From the NCBI GenBank assembly GCA_963682025.1, contig OY821517.1:341606196-341670195 (forward strand): a stretch of DNA of 64,000 nt. The letters are read 5' to 3'. Of the stretch, positions 8,697-21,007 are shown piece after piece (the stretch's first letter is position 1; every line of letters begins with the position of its first letter). The notes beneath the pieces were generated by a model. It did no database searches and was not told where the DNA came from. It saw nothing but the letters and a program-made list of their open reading frames with translations. This DNA comes from Cordilura impudica. Taxonomy: Eukaryota > Arthropoda > Insecta > Diptera > Scathophagidae. The position numbers and the translations under genes were made by a program.

Positions 8697-11600
8697 CTTA
8701 TACAATTCATGGGCTTTTAAAGAATTGACCATAGCAGCACCCACTATATGCTGAATTAAAGGCAAACGTTGGCCCAATGGTGAATTCATTGAAATATGTA
8801 ATTGCATCGAAAACATAGCACAACCCAAAGGACTAAGCCACTGAAAATTAATAAAATAAATAAATAAATTTTTTTGTATTTAATAAAATTAAAGCAAAAA
8901 TTAACAAACCTGGTTGTTACTGCGACCCATACCGGCAGTTTGTTGCCGTGGTATTACCACTATACCATTTGTTAATTCCAGATCGTTAACAATATATTGA
9001 GAACTGGTAATAACAGGGGCATAGATAACCAAACGACCCACATAATCAGTTTTGAGATTCTAAAATTCAATATATATATAAAAATAAGGTTTGAAACAAA
9101 AAAATAAATAAATAAATCAGTTAAGGAGCTTACATCAAAATAGTCCAAAGTAGAAAAATCTTCGGGACAGGAATGTATTAGGATGGGTAGTACATTTGAA
9201 TTTAATTTTGGCAGTATATCATCTTTACCATACAATTTCATAGTTAAATTGGGTGTTGTAATAACATTATCTGCATCAATATTCGGCTTTAGTTTTTCCA
9301 ATAATTCAAACTTGGCCTGGCAAGATAAATTTAAATTTAGAGTATTTAATTTTGGGAAGTATATGATGATATAAATTACCTCATGTCTACCCACAAAGTA
9401 AGCATTTTTAAAAACACACTTTTGTCCTGAATCATTGATGGGTCTACTTGCTTCAACATTTAAACTTAAATGATTTTTCAATAAATCAGCAAAAATTTCA
9501 TGACGTATAGCATCATTTTGTTTAAGTATGGAAAATTTGGATTCTTCAGATTCAAATTCATTGGGATTTATTTCCAAATGGACCTTAAATAAAAGACGGA
9601 TATATAGAATAGTATTATTTTAAAATATGTTAAGTTAAAAACTTACTTGTGAAAATACCGCTGTTCCGCCACTGATTTTATTATTGGCTAGCAACAGACT
9701 GGGAGTATTCCAAGTTTCCTCAGTGCCCAAAACATTAACATCCAGCTGGTGCATATCACCTTTTAAATCCTTCAGTTCAATGGACCTTGGTGGACACACT
9801 AGAGCTCTAAGCGTCGTGTATGTTATGGGTTTTATGTGTTTTTTTTTTTAAATTTAATTTCACATATACGAAAAACATTTCGCACACACATACACGCACG
9901 CAATTTTCAAAATTTTATACATACATTTATAGAAAAACACAACAGCCAGAGCGAGCAAGTAACGTATGGAGTCAAAAAATATATAAATGAAGGAAGGAAA
10001 AATATGGCAAAAATGTATCGAAAAAAATTACAAAAAGTAGTAAAAAGAAATTAAAGATTATCTATTGTTTAATAAAAGCTTAATTAATAAAATACGGAAA
10101 TAAATAAATTGTTATAAAAAAATAAGCGTTTGATTTTTAGCTCTCAATTATAAAATTCGACCAAAATATTAAACAAAGAATGCAAAACATACATGCTGTG
10201 CATGTGGGTGAGATATAAATTCGTATATGTTTTGCCAAATTATTTCAAGAATTTAGTTAATTCGGATTAATAATAGTAAGTAGGATCCAGTTGTGTTTTT
10301 AAAAAAAACTAAACATTATAATTTTGAGTACAACAAATTGTTATATACAAACCAAATATTAAAATTTTTTGTGTATTGGAAAACTAAAATTCCATTACAT
10401 ATTCTATCATCTACTAAAGAAAAAAGAACATGGAATTCAGCAAACTTACGGTTTACGACTATTATTATAAGCTGTATCGTCACTTTCCGTTGAAAAGTTT
10501 TTCTTAACCGGCGATGGTTGATAACAAAATATATGATGCATCATTGTAACCTTTTGCCATTTACCATATGAAAATTGTACCAATTCATGTTCACGTACCT
10601 AGTTGGAGATACCACGACAATAAAGATATATTTATTTATTTATTTATTGAAAGTATTATATAAAGATAAATTTATAAAATACAAAGAAGAAATTGTGTGG
10701 ACTACTAGGCCAATAAAGATATATATGTAAGTATTCATTTTGAATAAGATTTAATTTACACTTGCCTCTGCTGTCCGATATGTAGGTAATATAAAGTGTA
10801 AGATATCTGAACATAGTGACAAAACTTTGCCTCCTCGAAGAAAATAATCCACAAATAGCTCTCCAATTGCTTTCGGAACAGTGCCGCATACAACCAATAA
10901 AGCTGTTGTATTTAGCCAATGTTTCTGTTCAACTTGTTGGGCCGTCAAAGGATAAATGGTATAACTGCAAATAAGTTGAAAGTGTTTAAATATGAAATTT
11001 TTCTTTGTAATAAAAAAATTATATCAAAAAATTATTTTTTAAATATGTATTCTAAAAAAAAAATTATAAAAAAAATGTGTTTTTAAACTCTTTCTTTCAA
11101 CTCATACTGTCTGTCTGTCTGTCGTGTGTCAACCCCATTCCCCCTTATCCAATTGATCTGAAACTTGACCCATAGTCTTGTTGTGACTATAGATTAGCTT
11201 TGGGGTAGTCAAGCATAGTCACGCATTGTCACGCACGGAGTGATCTAAATGTCATTTCCCCTCATCCGATCGATCTAAAACTTGGTCAATACACTTGCTG
11301 TGAAAAAAAACATTGCTGTGACGCACAGTCACGCATAGTCACGCGCAGTCACGGAGTGATTTAAAACGCATTTAAACCCTTATCCGATCGATCTGAAACT
11401 TGATCGATAGACTTGCTGTGAAAAAATATTAATTTTAGCATAGTCAGGCACAGTCACGCTTAGTCACGGAGAGATTCAAAACTCAAATGCATAAGGAAAG
11501 AAAGAGTTTTAATAAAAACTTTGTTTTTATTGGTTAGGTTATTTTAATACTAAAACTCTGTTTATATTATATAAGCATATTACAAAAAAATAATATTTTG

Positions 11601-14600
11601 ATTTAAAATAAAAATTATACGAAAAATAAAAACAATTCGTTTAATGTAAAAATATATTTCTTAATACATATGTAAACATGATTCTTAGCCAAAAAAAAAA
11701 AAAAAAACAAAAATATAAAATAAAAATATTTTAATAAAAAAAACATGTTTGTTAAAAAAAAATAATATTAAAAAAATTTTAATCAAAAAATTAAAAGAAA
11801 AATAGCTAGTTCGAAATTTCTTAGTTTGAAAAAATAAAATACAAAAATATATATATATATATATTAGGGTGGCCCTTAATAAAAAAAGTGTTCAAACTCT
11901 CGGTCGCACCCAATGTTGCCAATTTAGTTATTTTCCCGTCAAATCTAGCTTTTTTTAAAGTCAGTTTGCTAGAAAAAATATGGTTTATAGTGCGTTTACA
12001 TCAGAGGAAAATCTAGTACATACGAGATTTCGAGCACAATCTAGTTCATTTTTACTAGATTTCCCATACAAAACACAATCTAGCTCGTTACTAGATTTGT
12101 GGAAAATCTAGTAGATTCTTGTCAATCTAGGGCACTACCAAATGATACTACTGTGTTTTTTTAATATTGTAGTAGAAAATTACAACGCAGTGACTGAAAA
12201 TTTGACATTTAAATACAAAAACAAAAGCAAACAAGTTGAATAAAAAAGGGAATCACATATTAAATAGTAATATAAAATATAGAAATTAATAAAATGAATA
12301 GCGCGGAAACAAATAAAAATTTAAATAAGCGGTAAGTGTTAGCTAATATTAATAGGAAGATGATAATTCATTAACATAATACTTATTTTTCAGAAAACGT
12401 TTATACAAGAAAAAAACAGCATGGCACTCTGATGAGGAGGCTCTCCTGATAACTCTTTGGGGAGACCACATAGATGAGTTCCGAGGATGTAGAAGAAATA
12501 GCCACATCTTCGAAGAAATTACGCTTGCTATGTCAAGTAGTGGCTATTCTTTCACATCCGACGAAAGAAGGATCAAAATACATAATCTAACCAATAAATA
12601 TAGGTAAATATAGTATTCAAGTTTACTTAACAATATTGTTTCATTAAAAAAATTTATTTTTTCAGAGACGAAAAGCGAAAAATAGGTCCTTCTGGTGGCT
12701 CCCCATCGAGTTGGGGTTTTTTCGAGAGAGTTCACTCAATTCTGGGTGGATTTAAATCCAATTCAATCGAAATGATAATGGACGAAAGTATAGGTAAACA
12801 ATTTTTTTGTAATTTATAAAACTCAATGTATATTCACTTTTTCAGTTGACTAACGATTAATTTTTTGTTTTTAAGCAGAAACGCCACAATCATTAAATAC
12901 TTCGTACTCTGTAGAAGAGTTCGAAGTAGAGGTCTTAGAGGAGTATTCAATGGACTCAACAACACAGGAATCTGTAGGTACTCCAACAGAAACCCCCAAA
13001 AAGAAAACTAAATTAAATTTTCAAAATGAAGTATTAAAAAGAATGGACAAGTCAACTGAAATCATTCAGAAACAGTTGGAAAAGCATGAGGAGTCCGAAG
13101 CAAAAATCCTAAAAATTCAGGAGGAAATGCTAGCTATTGAGAAGGAGAGGAACGAAATTTTAAAAGCGTTTTTAAATAAGTAAAATAAAAAAATGTTCTC
13201 TTTATAATTAAAAAATTTTATTTAATTTTAAAATGTATTTAATTTTGTTTATTTTGTTTAAATAAAACTATTCCATTAAAAGGTTTGCAATAGCGTTTCT
13301 TATTTCTTCTCCTTTAGGGTTATAGTCATAAGTATACTCTTCGCTATTTGGTTGATCTGTAGTGGTACCAATATCAAGGGTATTACTTTGCCAGGTATCA
13401 TTAATAACCTCATTATGGTTGTTTAAAAAGTTGTGTAGAACACAGCAACATTTTATTAAATTATTTACATTATCAATTTTGTTATCTATGCCCTTTCCAA
13501 GACGGCGAAATCTAGCTTTTAAATGTCCAAAAGCATTTTCGACCACCCTGCGACATTTTGATAAAGTGTAATTAAACTTTTTTTGTTTTTCGGATGCATT
13601 TGCATGAAAAGGATAAGGTTTCATCATGCATTTAGATAACCGAAATGCAGAATCGCCTATTAACAAAACCGGAACTTTTACACTGTTGTAAATTGCAGCT
13701 TGCTGCTGAAATATAGGGTCCTCCAACTTTTTTCTAAATAAAGACCTCTCAAATATAGTGGAATCATTACATCGACCTGGACATCCGACGTTGATATATA
13801 AAAATCTATATCTGTAGTCAACCACAGCAAGCAAAATAGTTGAGTACCAACCCTTATAATTGTAATAGTCACAAGTCTCAGAAAAAGGGGGATGAACTTC
13901 AAAATGACATCCATCTACAGAAGTAAAACAAGAAAAGAAGGCAAAAATTTAACACAAAATCTTTAGATTAATGTCGGTTATCAAAGTTTCGATAATACAC
14001 CTATTGCACCAAAACACTGAGGAAATCCAAGTTTCTTAAACCCGTCAACACATTCCTTTATTTTTGCATCATTGATAAAATTTGGGGGCAAATATTCCTC
14101 AGAAAGGGCACTCCAGGCCTCAATACAAAATTTTTGCAAAATGAGGCATACACTTGCTTTGGATACTCCAAACATGTGGGCTATGGACGCATATTCGGAA
14201 GATGACTTCAGGCTGTAAAGGGCAATGGCAACTCGTTTTTGAAGCGGGATGCATTTCCTAAACTTTGTATCGAGTTTTTTCATTTCAGTCAATTTTGAAC
14301 AAAGCAACTGAAATGTTTGGCGGCTCATCCTAAAGTTTTCGATGAAATCTTTTTCCGTCATCAGAGGAACGTCTCGCTCCCAAAACGAACCGTGACGAAT
14401 CTATAATAAACAAATACTTAGTAATTGAAAAGTTATAACTTTTTATACTTACGTGTGCCCACTCCAATCTGCTATATAATAATTTTGAAAAATGCATTTG
14501 TTTTTGCTGTTCAAACAATGCATTTAACAAATACTGATGTTGTTTTTTTCGCAAAATTTGCATTTTAGCTTGTGCTTTTTTCATTCTGAATGCGTGATAT

Positions 14601-17600
14601 AACAATAAAATCTGTTCCTTTTTAGAATTTTCCATTTTTCCTATTGTTTTGAATATTTTTGGTACTTCTAGTTTTATGTTTTAATTTAATCAGCTGTTTA
14701 TTGTTGTGGAAACAAAATCTAACTAAATGTCAAAAAAGTTAGATGTAAACGGTATAGATTTTGAAATAGATTTCAACAAAAATCTACTAGATTTTCCTCA
14801 GATGTAAACGCACTATTAGCGGGAAATCTAGCGAATTTTTTTTTTTGCAAAATGGCTTCATTGTGAACATTGATAAACAGCTTATAATTCGCCAAGGTTG
14901 TTTTTTTAGTATTTTTTCTGTAAAAACAACTAAGTGAGACTCGAATAACGGTATTTATATTAAAAAAAAGTTATATGAAAATGCGATTCCAAGTAATTTT
15001 GCGTTAAGCTTTTGGGATTTCATATACATAAAAAAATACATATAAAGTTAAATTAAATATTTTTTAATAAAATCTTGAGTTTTATATTGGTAAGTATATT
15101 AAATTTGTATGTTTATATTATTTTGAAATACTTTTTAAACATATTTTAAGGTAATGGGGTCAAAATACCTTCAAAAATTTCGCGAGAATGGCTAAACCAT
15201 GAAAAACAACAAAAAACCATGAACAACAAATGGCATTAAAAAACATAGGTACCAATTCTGCCTACGAAAATAACAATACTGAAGATTGGCTACAAATTTT
15301 TAGTTAAAAAACTTAATATTTTTTAATCTTTTTATTTATTTTTTTTATTTTATTTTTATTTAATTCAACTGGTAATACAAAAAGCCTTATGGCCAAAAAA
15401 TAAAGTATTACAAAGCTAATATATAATTCACTATGTCAACTACATAACTATTTTTAATAACCTTATATGTAACTTAAACTAATTATGTATGACATATTTA
15501 AATTCAATTAAATGTAGACGTATGGCTTCAAACCCAAAAACATCACAAAATCCCTTAATAAATAGAAAAACTGAAAAACTAAGTCCTAGCCAGAGAGCGA
15601 TTAAAATGATTCAACAGCATTTTCTTATAAATATTTTTTGAACTAGAAAAATATCTTAGTGCAAAAGGCAGTTCGTTCCAAGTTCTCGCAACCCTAATTA
15701 AAAATGAATGTGTGAAAACTTCATACTGAATGAGAGGTATTAAAATTTGAGGATTTCGAGAGGAATGCAAAAAGTTAAAGTTATTACATAAATCAATAGG
15801 AACACAACATTTAAGTGTTTTAAAAAAGCAAAGTAAAGTGCGTAGCATTACATAATTTTCAAAGGTACATCCTAAAAATTCTATAGCACAACTAGTTACA
15901 TGGTCCCGAATTCTAAGATTATAAACAAATCGCAATATTCTGTTAAAAATACGTTCAAGTTTGCCCAGAATAAAATTTGATTACCCAATCAAAAAAAATG
16001 TGTGTTACTTTTCGAATTATATATAATTATATCCGAAAAATGAGAACATATAACTATCATATTAGGTATAATTTGATACAATTATAAGTAATTTTCTAAA
16101 ATTAGATCAAATTTGATGGAATTATATATTGTTTGATACATATTTATCCGAATTTTGTTCTTATCCAAATGTATCAAATTATTTCTAATGCAATACATTT
16201 ATATCCAACTAGATACAATTGTATATAATATGTTTTATATATATTGTATTACATAAAGTGATATTATTATATGTTTAAAATACAATGATATGTAATTTTA
16301 TAGAACTTGATATATATATTTTGCAATATATAATTATAAGCAGTTATATTAAGTCATATATAACTATGTATATCAAAACTTTTTTATTATTATATTTTTG
16401 TTATACGTATATTTTCAGGAATGTGCTCAAAACATTGTTTTGTTAATAAAATATGTTAAAAACATAAAACTTAAACGTTTTATTAAGATTATAACGTTTA
16501 TTTTTCAAAATTTAACGATTTATCGCTAAATTTTCAAAAAAAAAATTAATAAGTTCGAAAAATTTAGCTATTTTTTTATAATTTTTAGATAGAATATGAA
16601 ATGTCAAAAAAATTTAGCGATTAATAGCTAAATTTTCGAATTTTTTAAAAGTTTAGCTTTTTTCTAGCGATTTTCCAGTCCGATTTAGCGATATTTTTTG
16701 AAAAAAAGTTGGCAACAGTGGTCGCACCCCCTAGAAATATGCGAATAGCAAAAAAAGTGAGAAATACAAAGTTTTGGGCCAATCAAAAAACATTTAGAGG
16801 TGGCTCAACGCGATTGAAAATTTCAAGTGTGTTTATATGGGGAAAATATGACTCCGATTTTACGAAAATTTTGTTCTATAGTTTAATTTTTCCGACTAAC
16901 TGTTATATAATTCGGAATCAGTATTACATTATATTTCCAAAAAGCTATAAAACTTAAAAATCGAACAAAAACTCGCCAAGAAATAGCAACTGCCCCAGAC
17001 CACTTTTGTGCCAAAAAAAAACTAGGTCATGAAATTTGATGGCATTTTTTTCAAATTTAAGAAAATAATTAAAGCCAACATTTTGTTTTAGTCTCTATAC
17101 CTGTAAGTACTCAGATATGAAGTATTATTTGATTACCAACTTATTAACCTATTAAGCATTGAAAAATTTTCTTAAACAAATTTAAAAAAAAAAAAAATGA
17201 TCTAGCTCTTTAAGGTCTTGTTAATTGCATGTTAGAGATTAACTGTGGGAATTTTAAGGTAAATCCCTATGCCAGAATTTTTTTGACAGTAATTTTATTT
17301 TTGCGGATTTCGAGATAAATGGGATTTTTGTAAAATATTCTGTAAATGTACTATTTCTAAATACTTTGTATCAAAATAGCCTAGGGTTTCGGAAAAAAAT
17401 ATTATGACCCCATTAACCCTTTTCGAATTGGGTTCACATATGGCCCCAAGCTAATAAAAAACAATTTATTCAAAAAATTCAAATATTTTGTAAATGCTAT
17501 TGAATTTTTAGATGTGACGATTAAAATATAATAATGTGTAGGACTTCCGTTCCTTAAATTTGAGATAAGTCCAATTTTAAGATATTTTTCAATAAAAATT

Positions 17601-18872
17601 ACCGAAAACGAGATTTTCTATTAAACTCGATGAAACCACTATTTAGAATTTAAGAAAAATAATTCGGTTAATTTTTATTTATTTAACCCTTCAGTGCTCC
17701 TGGGATCAAAATAATCCATTGTGATATATCTTTGGTGCAAGTATCTGCTTATTGCTCGCGAATATAAATTAAAAAAACTTTTAACCAATTTTATTATAAA
17801 ATTATTTTATGTATAAAGACTATCTATACTTTTCTAAATAAAATAAGAAGACCCCCAAATGACCCAAAGCTAATAAAAGACATTTTATTCAAAAGAATAT
17901 GATTTATCGGATTTATCTCAAATATTAGGAACGGAAGTTCTACACATTTAGTTATTATATTTTAAGCATCGCATCTAAAAATTCAATATCACTTACAAAA
18001 TATTTGAATTTTTTTAATAAATTGTTTTTTATTAGTTTGGGTCATATATGACCCCAATTCCAAAAGGGTTGACGGGATTATATTATTTTTTCCGGAACCC
18101 TAGGCTATTAAGATAAAATATAACATTTAAAGTAGACAAGTGATGAATTTTTGATACGAAGTATTTAGAAATAGTACTTTTACAGAATATTTTACAAAAA
18201 TCCCATTTTTCTCGAAATCCGCAAAAATAAAACCTTTGTCAAAAAAATTCTGGCAAAGGATTTACCTAAAATTTCACACAGTTAATCTCTAACATGCATT
18301 TAACAAGACCTTAAAGAGCTAGATCAATTTTTTAAAATTTTGTTCAGGAGAATTTTTCAAAACTTGAAAAAGGAGTTTTCAAAATTTTATTTAAAAAATA
18401 TTATATTTTCGGTCTCAATGCTTAATAGGTTAAAAAGGTGGTGATAAAATAATGCTTCATATCTGAGTACTTACAGGTATAGACTCTAAAACAAAATGTT
18501 GACTTTAATTAATTTCTTAAAGTTGAAAAAAATGCCATCAAATTTCATGACCTAGTTGTTTTTGGCACAAAATTGGTCTGGGGCATTTGCTATTTCTTGA
18601 CGAGTTTTTATTCGATTTTGAAGTTTTATAGTTTTGGAAAGATAATTTAATACTGATCCCGAATTATATAACAATTTGTCGGAAAAATTAAACTATAGAA
18701 CGAAATTTTCGTAAAATCTGAAAAAAGTCATATTTTCCCCTTGAAATTTTCAATCGCGTTTGATTGGCCGAAAACTTTGTATTTCTCAGTTTTTTTGCTA
18801 TTCGCATATTTCTAGGGGGTGCGACCGAGAGTTTGAACACTTTTTCTTTTCTCCATATAATGAAGGGCCACC

Positions 18873-18909
<37 letters not shown>

Positions 18910-21007
18910 AACAAATATAAATATGTATTTTATTGTAATGTAATTTTTCTTTTTGTGAAATAAAAATAAATAAATATACGAAAATAAAAATAAAATATAA
19001 AACAAAGTGAAACAAGAAGAAATGAAAAAATTGTTTATATTTAAATGAAAACCTATGGATAATAATATTTAAAAAAAAAATTCCGAAATAATAGTATTTC
19101 TTATATTATAGATTGAACTTACGTGTTATCAGCTAAAATATCCTTTAAAGTATTAAGAGCACTTTCTCTTGCTGTTGATGTTTCAGCATATACCAAAACA
19201 TTAAGAGGTTTACTTTCAGTTAAACTATCTTTATGGCGTCTTAAACTGGGACGTTTGGCGTTATCTTTAACAGCCGAGGTTGAAGAAGTGGAGATTGTTG
19301 TAGCGATATTAGTCAAACTAGGCTTAGGGCTAGTAATAGTGGTTGGTGTTGGAGATGTGGTGGTAACAATTGATGATTTTATTTCGTTAACTTTGGAAGC
19401 TGAGGGTTCTGAATCAGGTTTTGATTCTATTTTCTCTGTAGCTTTGGTGGTGGGAGATTTCGATTTAGATCTTTCGGCAACCTTCGCTGCCGCAATTTTT
19501 TCGAGTTCACTGGCTTTTTTGGCTGCTTCAGCTGAAGACGAAGCGGTGTCGGTAGTCTTAGCTGCCTTAAACCGTCCTGTTTCTATGGCACCAGGTTTTT
19601 TTATTTCAGTTGGTTTGGCTTTATTTTTAGTAGGACTTTGATTTAAAGTACTGGTATTGGGTAAAGGTGATGTTAAAGTTGCCGACTGTTCAGTTTTAAT
19701 AAATTTTTCAGTATCTTTTGAAACTTTAGCCTTTTCTGGACTTGTTAGAATGGACAATTCTTTGGTAATTTTTTCGAAATTAACAGATTTTTTTATATCA
19801 ACTTGCTGCTTTTTAGGTGATTCCTTTGTTAGTCTTTTATGAGCTTCTACAGATTTTGTGCCATCATCTGTGGATCGCTTTTCTAGAGGTATTAAATCGG
19901 GTTTATTAACACCCGCCTTGCTTTCAGTCTTGTTTTTATTATGCACATATTCGGTAGCTTGACTAGCTAAAACACCTAAAGCTCTTAAATCTTCTAAATG
20001 TTTAGACCAGTCCCCAGGTTTAAGATTTTCATTATTTCGCACTGGTTTACGTAAATGACTAGATAACAAAGCATACGGCTGTGGAGCTCCGTCATTTTTA
20101 ACAGCTATATAAAGAGAAAGGATTTGGAATATTATTATTTAGTTAGCTTAAGTTGATACACATTAGCAAAAGATTTTTTTTATCATAAGGTTTAGAGTGA
20201 AGTTAGATTTATTATGCTTACACTCAATCCTTAATAACGGTAGCTGATCATTAATAAGAAAATGATTTTGTAAAAAGGTATCTATTAATAGTTTTGTAAA
20301 GTGCTCAATATCCGTTTCAATTAGCACTGCTAGGTGGGAATCTATTTTCCAGGCTATCAGCTTACCGTAATTTTCAATCTGTAAAGACAACACATTGTGT
20401 TAGTAGTTGTTAGCATCAATACTCAGTTCTAGGTCATATAAAGTTGTTCAAGTTTCATTATGACTCACACAAAAGTTTTATCAATATTTTTAGCACTTAC
20501 TCTAACAATATCCTCGTGTTCAACTTTTTCATATGAAGGTTGTATTTCCGTTTCGACCAGCAAACGTATTAAACCATGTTTATCTAAACTTAAGCTACGC
20601 AATAATGACTCAGAGGGTTCACCAAATGCAAAAGGTTGAAGACCAGGAGCATCAGGAAATGAAATCCAAGCATTTGTTTGTAAGGACTGTAAGGGCGTCA
20701 CACAACAACCCCTATAATGGCCATGTAACCAAAGGATTTCAGACACCTTAGCAACTTGGCGATTCATGCATATTTCAGAAGTGGCTGTAGAAGCATCTAA
20801 CAAATTAAACAAATATTATCTTCTTATTATGGTCCATTATAGATAAGGAACTAGTTAGAACTCACCAAAACCATCTCCGGATGCTGTTGGCAAAGCATAA
20901 AACGCTATGCTAGCTTGAGAAGCCAATTGTTCTGAAATCTTCTGACACACTTTACTAATACGCCAAGATTGCAAAAATGTTGCGCTCACGTAATACAATG
21001 TTAACAT
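8697..21007 (-). CDS. Holocarboxylase synthetase (biotin-protein ligase), 3' end off window
   Basis: The enzyme activates biotin with ATP and attaches it to lysines of carboxylases. Coding exons, 5' to 3': 21007-20866, 20796-20501, 20378-20222, 20104-19123, 10964-10766, 10598-10450, 9806-9647, 9583-9380, 9316-9134, 9059-8910, 8840-8697. All joins keep frame, giving 922 codons; the last visible exon ends in phase 0 at a GT donor, so the C-terminal exons lie left of the window. The start codon follows CATC and opens MLTLYYVSATFLQSW. Exon 4 is a 327-codon Ser/Thr/Lys-rich linker. Family landmarks follow: KPLNVLVYAE, TYTIYPLTAQQ, VREHELVQFSYGKW, SGGTAVFSQVHLE, GRLVIYAPV, the biotin/ATP loop RQQTAGMGRSNNQWLSPLG, and CAMFSMQLHI. 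The intron at 10765 has a GC donor. The protein is long, like the fly and human forms. Confidence 0.93.
9807..10449. other. Hcs intron, no feature recognised
   Basis: AT-rich intron sequence between two Hcs exons. The acceptor AG at 9807-9808 follows a weak polypyrimidine tract, and a nearby alternative AG exists. A 72-codon plus-strand frame here has no recognisable motif and is not supported. Confidence 0.4.
10965..11865. other. Start of the 8.2-kb Hcs intron
   Basis: AT-rich intron sequence with A-homopolymer tracts, containing the tandem repeat at 11141-11490 and a short (TG/CTGT) run at about 11108-11124. No coding sequence was found. Confidence 0.4.
11141..11490. repeat. Three tandem copies of a ~117-bp unit
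   Basis: Units begin at about 11141, 11261 and 11377. Each starts with CTTATCC or TCATCC, continues with GATCGATCTGAAACTTG and TAGTCTTG or TAGACTTGCTGTGA, and ends with several short CATAGTCACG repeats and GGAGTGAT. Units differ by scattered changes and small indels, so the array is not recent. Confidence 0.7.
12294..13183 (+). CDS. Harbinger Myb/SANT-like DNA-binding protein
   Basis: Exons 12294-12331, 12394-12603, 12666-12793 and 12879-13183 (or from 12876) join to 226 codons plus stop. Exons 1-3 give a trihelix/Myb-SANT-like domain with TAWHSDEEALLITLWGDH near residues 20-38, IKIHNLTNKYR and GPSGGSPSSWGFFERVHSIL. Exon 4 is acidic, then has a TPKKKTKL basic patch and a Lys/Glu coiled-coil tail. 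In this superfamily such a protein helps the transposase enter the nucleus and bind the ends. The last acceptor is a tandem AAGCAG, so use of either site adds or drops one codon. No frameshift or stop was found. Confidence 0.85.
13268..14635 (-). CDS. Harbinger transposase (DDE_Tnp_4)
   Basis: Exons 14635-14453, 14400-14001 and 13914-13268 join in frame to 409 codons plus stop. The N-terminal exon is a Lys/Gln-rich helix. Exon 2 has an HTH-like segment (ASIAHMFGVSKASVC). Splicing of exons 2 and 3 recreates the canonical FGAIDGCHFEVHPP (first Asp). GDSAFRLS provides the second Asp and RRVVENAFGHLKARFR the Glu, so the full DDE triad is present. It is predicted to excise and insert elements with its Myb-like partner. 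No disabling change was seen. Confidence 0.9.
15320..15990 (-). mobile_element. 5'-truncated LINE (non-LTR) fragment
   Basis: The minus strand encodes RIFNRILRFVYNLRIRDHV, later PLIQYEVFTHSFLIRVAR and TWNELPFALRYF, the conserved C-terminus of jockey/CR1/I-type reverse transcriptases. The 3' end has TTGTATTACCAGTTGAATT and then a TAAAA-rich tail at about 15320-15360. Only the last 120 or so codons remain. Confidence 0.75.
15991..16400. repeat. AT-rich satellite-like stretch
   Basis: Irregular repeats of TATAATT, GATACAATT and TATATCC dominate. There is no coding potential. It is part of the interior of the element with the 9-10 bp target duplication. Confidence 0.5.
18875..18905. repeat. (TA)n microsatellite
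   Basis: An uninterrupted TA run abuts the right end of the foldback element. A similar run abuts its left end at about 11848-11864, as expected if the element inserted in a TA microsatellite. Confidence 0.7.

Larger units (their letters stand above)
11988..14815. mobile_element. PIF/Harbinger DNA transposon, apparently intact
   Basis: Terminal inverted repeats start TAGTGCGTTTACATC and end with the complement, with matching GAGGAAAATCTAG inside. A TTA trinucleotide flanks both sides (11985-11987 and 14816-14818), the 3-bp TWA-type target duplication of this superfamily. It carries the two expected genes in convergent orientation: a Myb/SANT-like protein (plus strand) and a DDE transposase (minus strand), 84 bp apart at their 3' ends. 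Both can be spliced into uninterrupted frames. Confidence 0.93.
11916..16724. mobile_element. Element with GTTGCCAA inverted ends and a 9-10 bp target duplication
   Basis: GGTCGCACCC occurs immediately before 11916 and again directly after the right end, while the uninterrupted opposite arm of the host foldback element has it once. It is thus a target-site duplication of 9 to 10 bp. The ends are AATGTTGCCAA and TTGGCAACAGT, followed by TTTAGCGA/TAGCTAAA-type repeats. The interior carries the Harbinger transposon (11988-14815), a LINE fragment and an AT satellite. The duplication length recalls Mutator-like elements, but no transposase of its own was found, so the class is open. Confidence 0.65.
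11866..18874. mobile_element. Large foldback element with ~0.95-kb arms, split by an insertion
   Basis: The ends are AGGGTGGCCCTT (left) and its complement (right), inside (TA)n tracts, suggesting a TA target. After 50 bp the left arm is interrupted at 11916-16724 by another element and resumes with GGTCGCACCCCCTAG at about 16715. The arms then pair over about 16725-17640 and 17880-18830. Paired landmarks include AAATATGCGAATAGCAAAAA, GGTCATGAAATTTGATGGCA, AAGTACTCAGATATGAAG and TAAAGAGCTAGATC. The loop is about 240 bp, and no transposase gene was found. It lies inside an Hcs intron, so it could form a long hairpin in the pre-mRNA. Confidence 0.8.
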
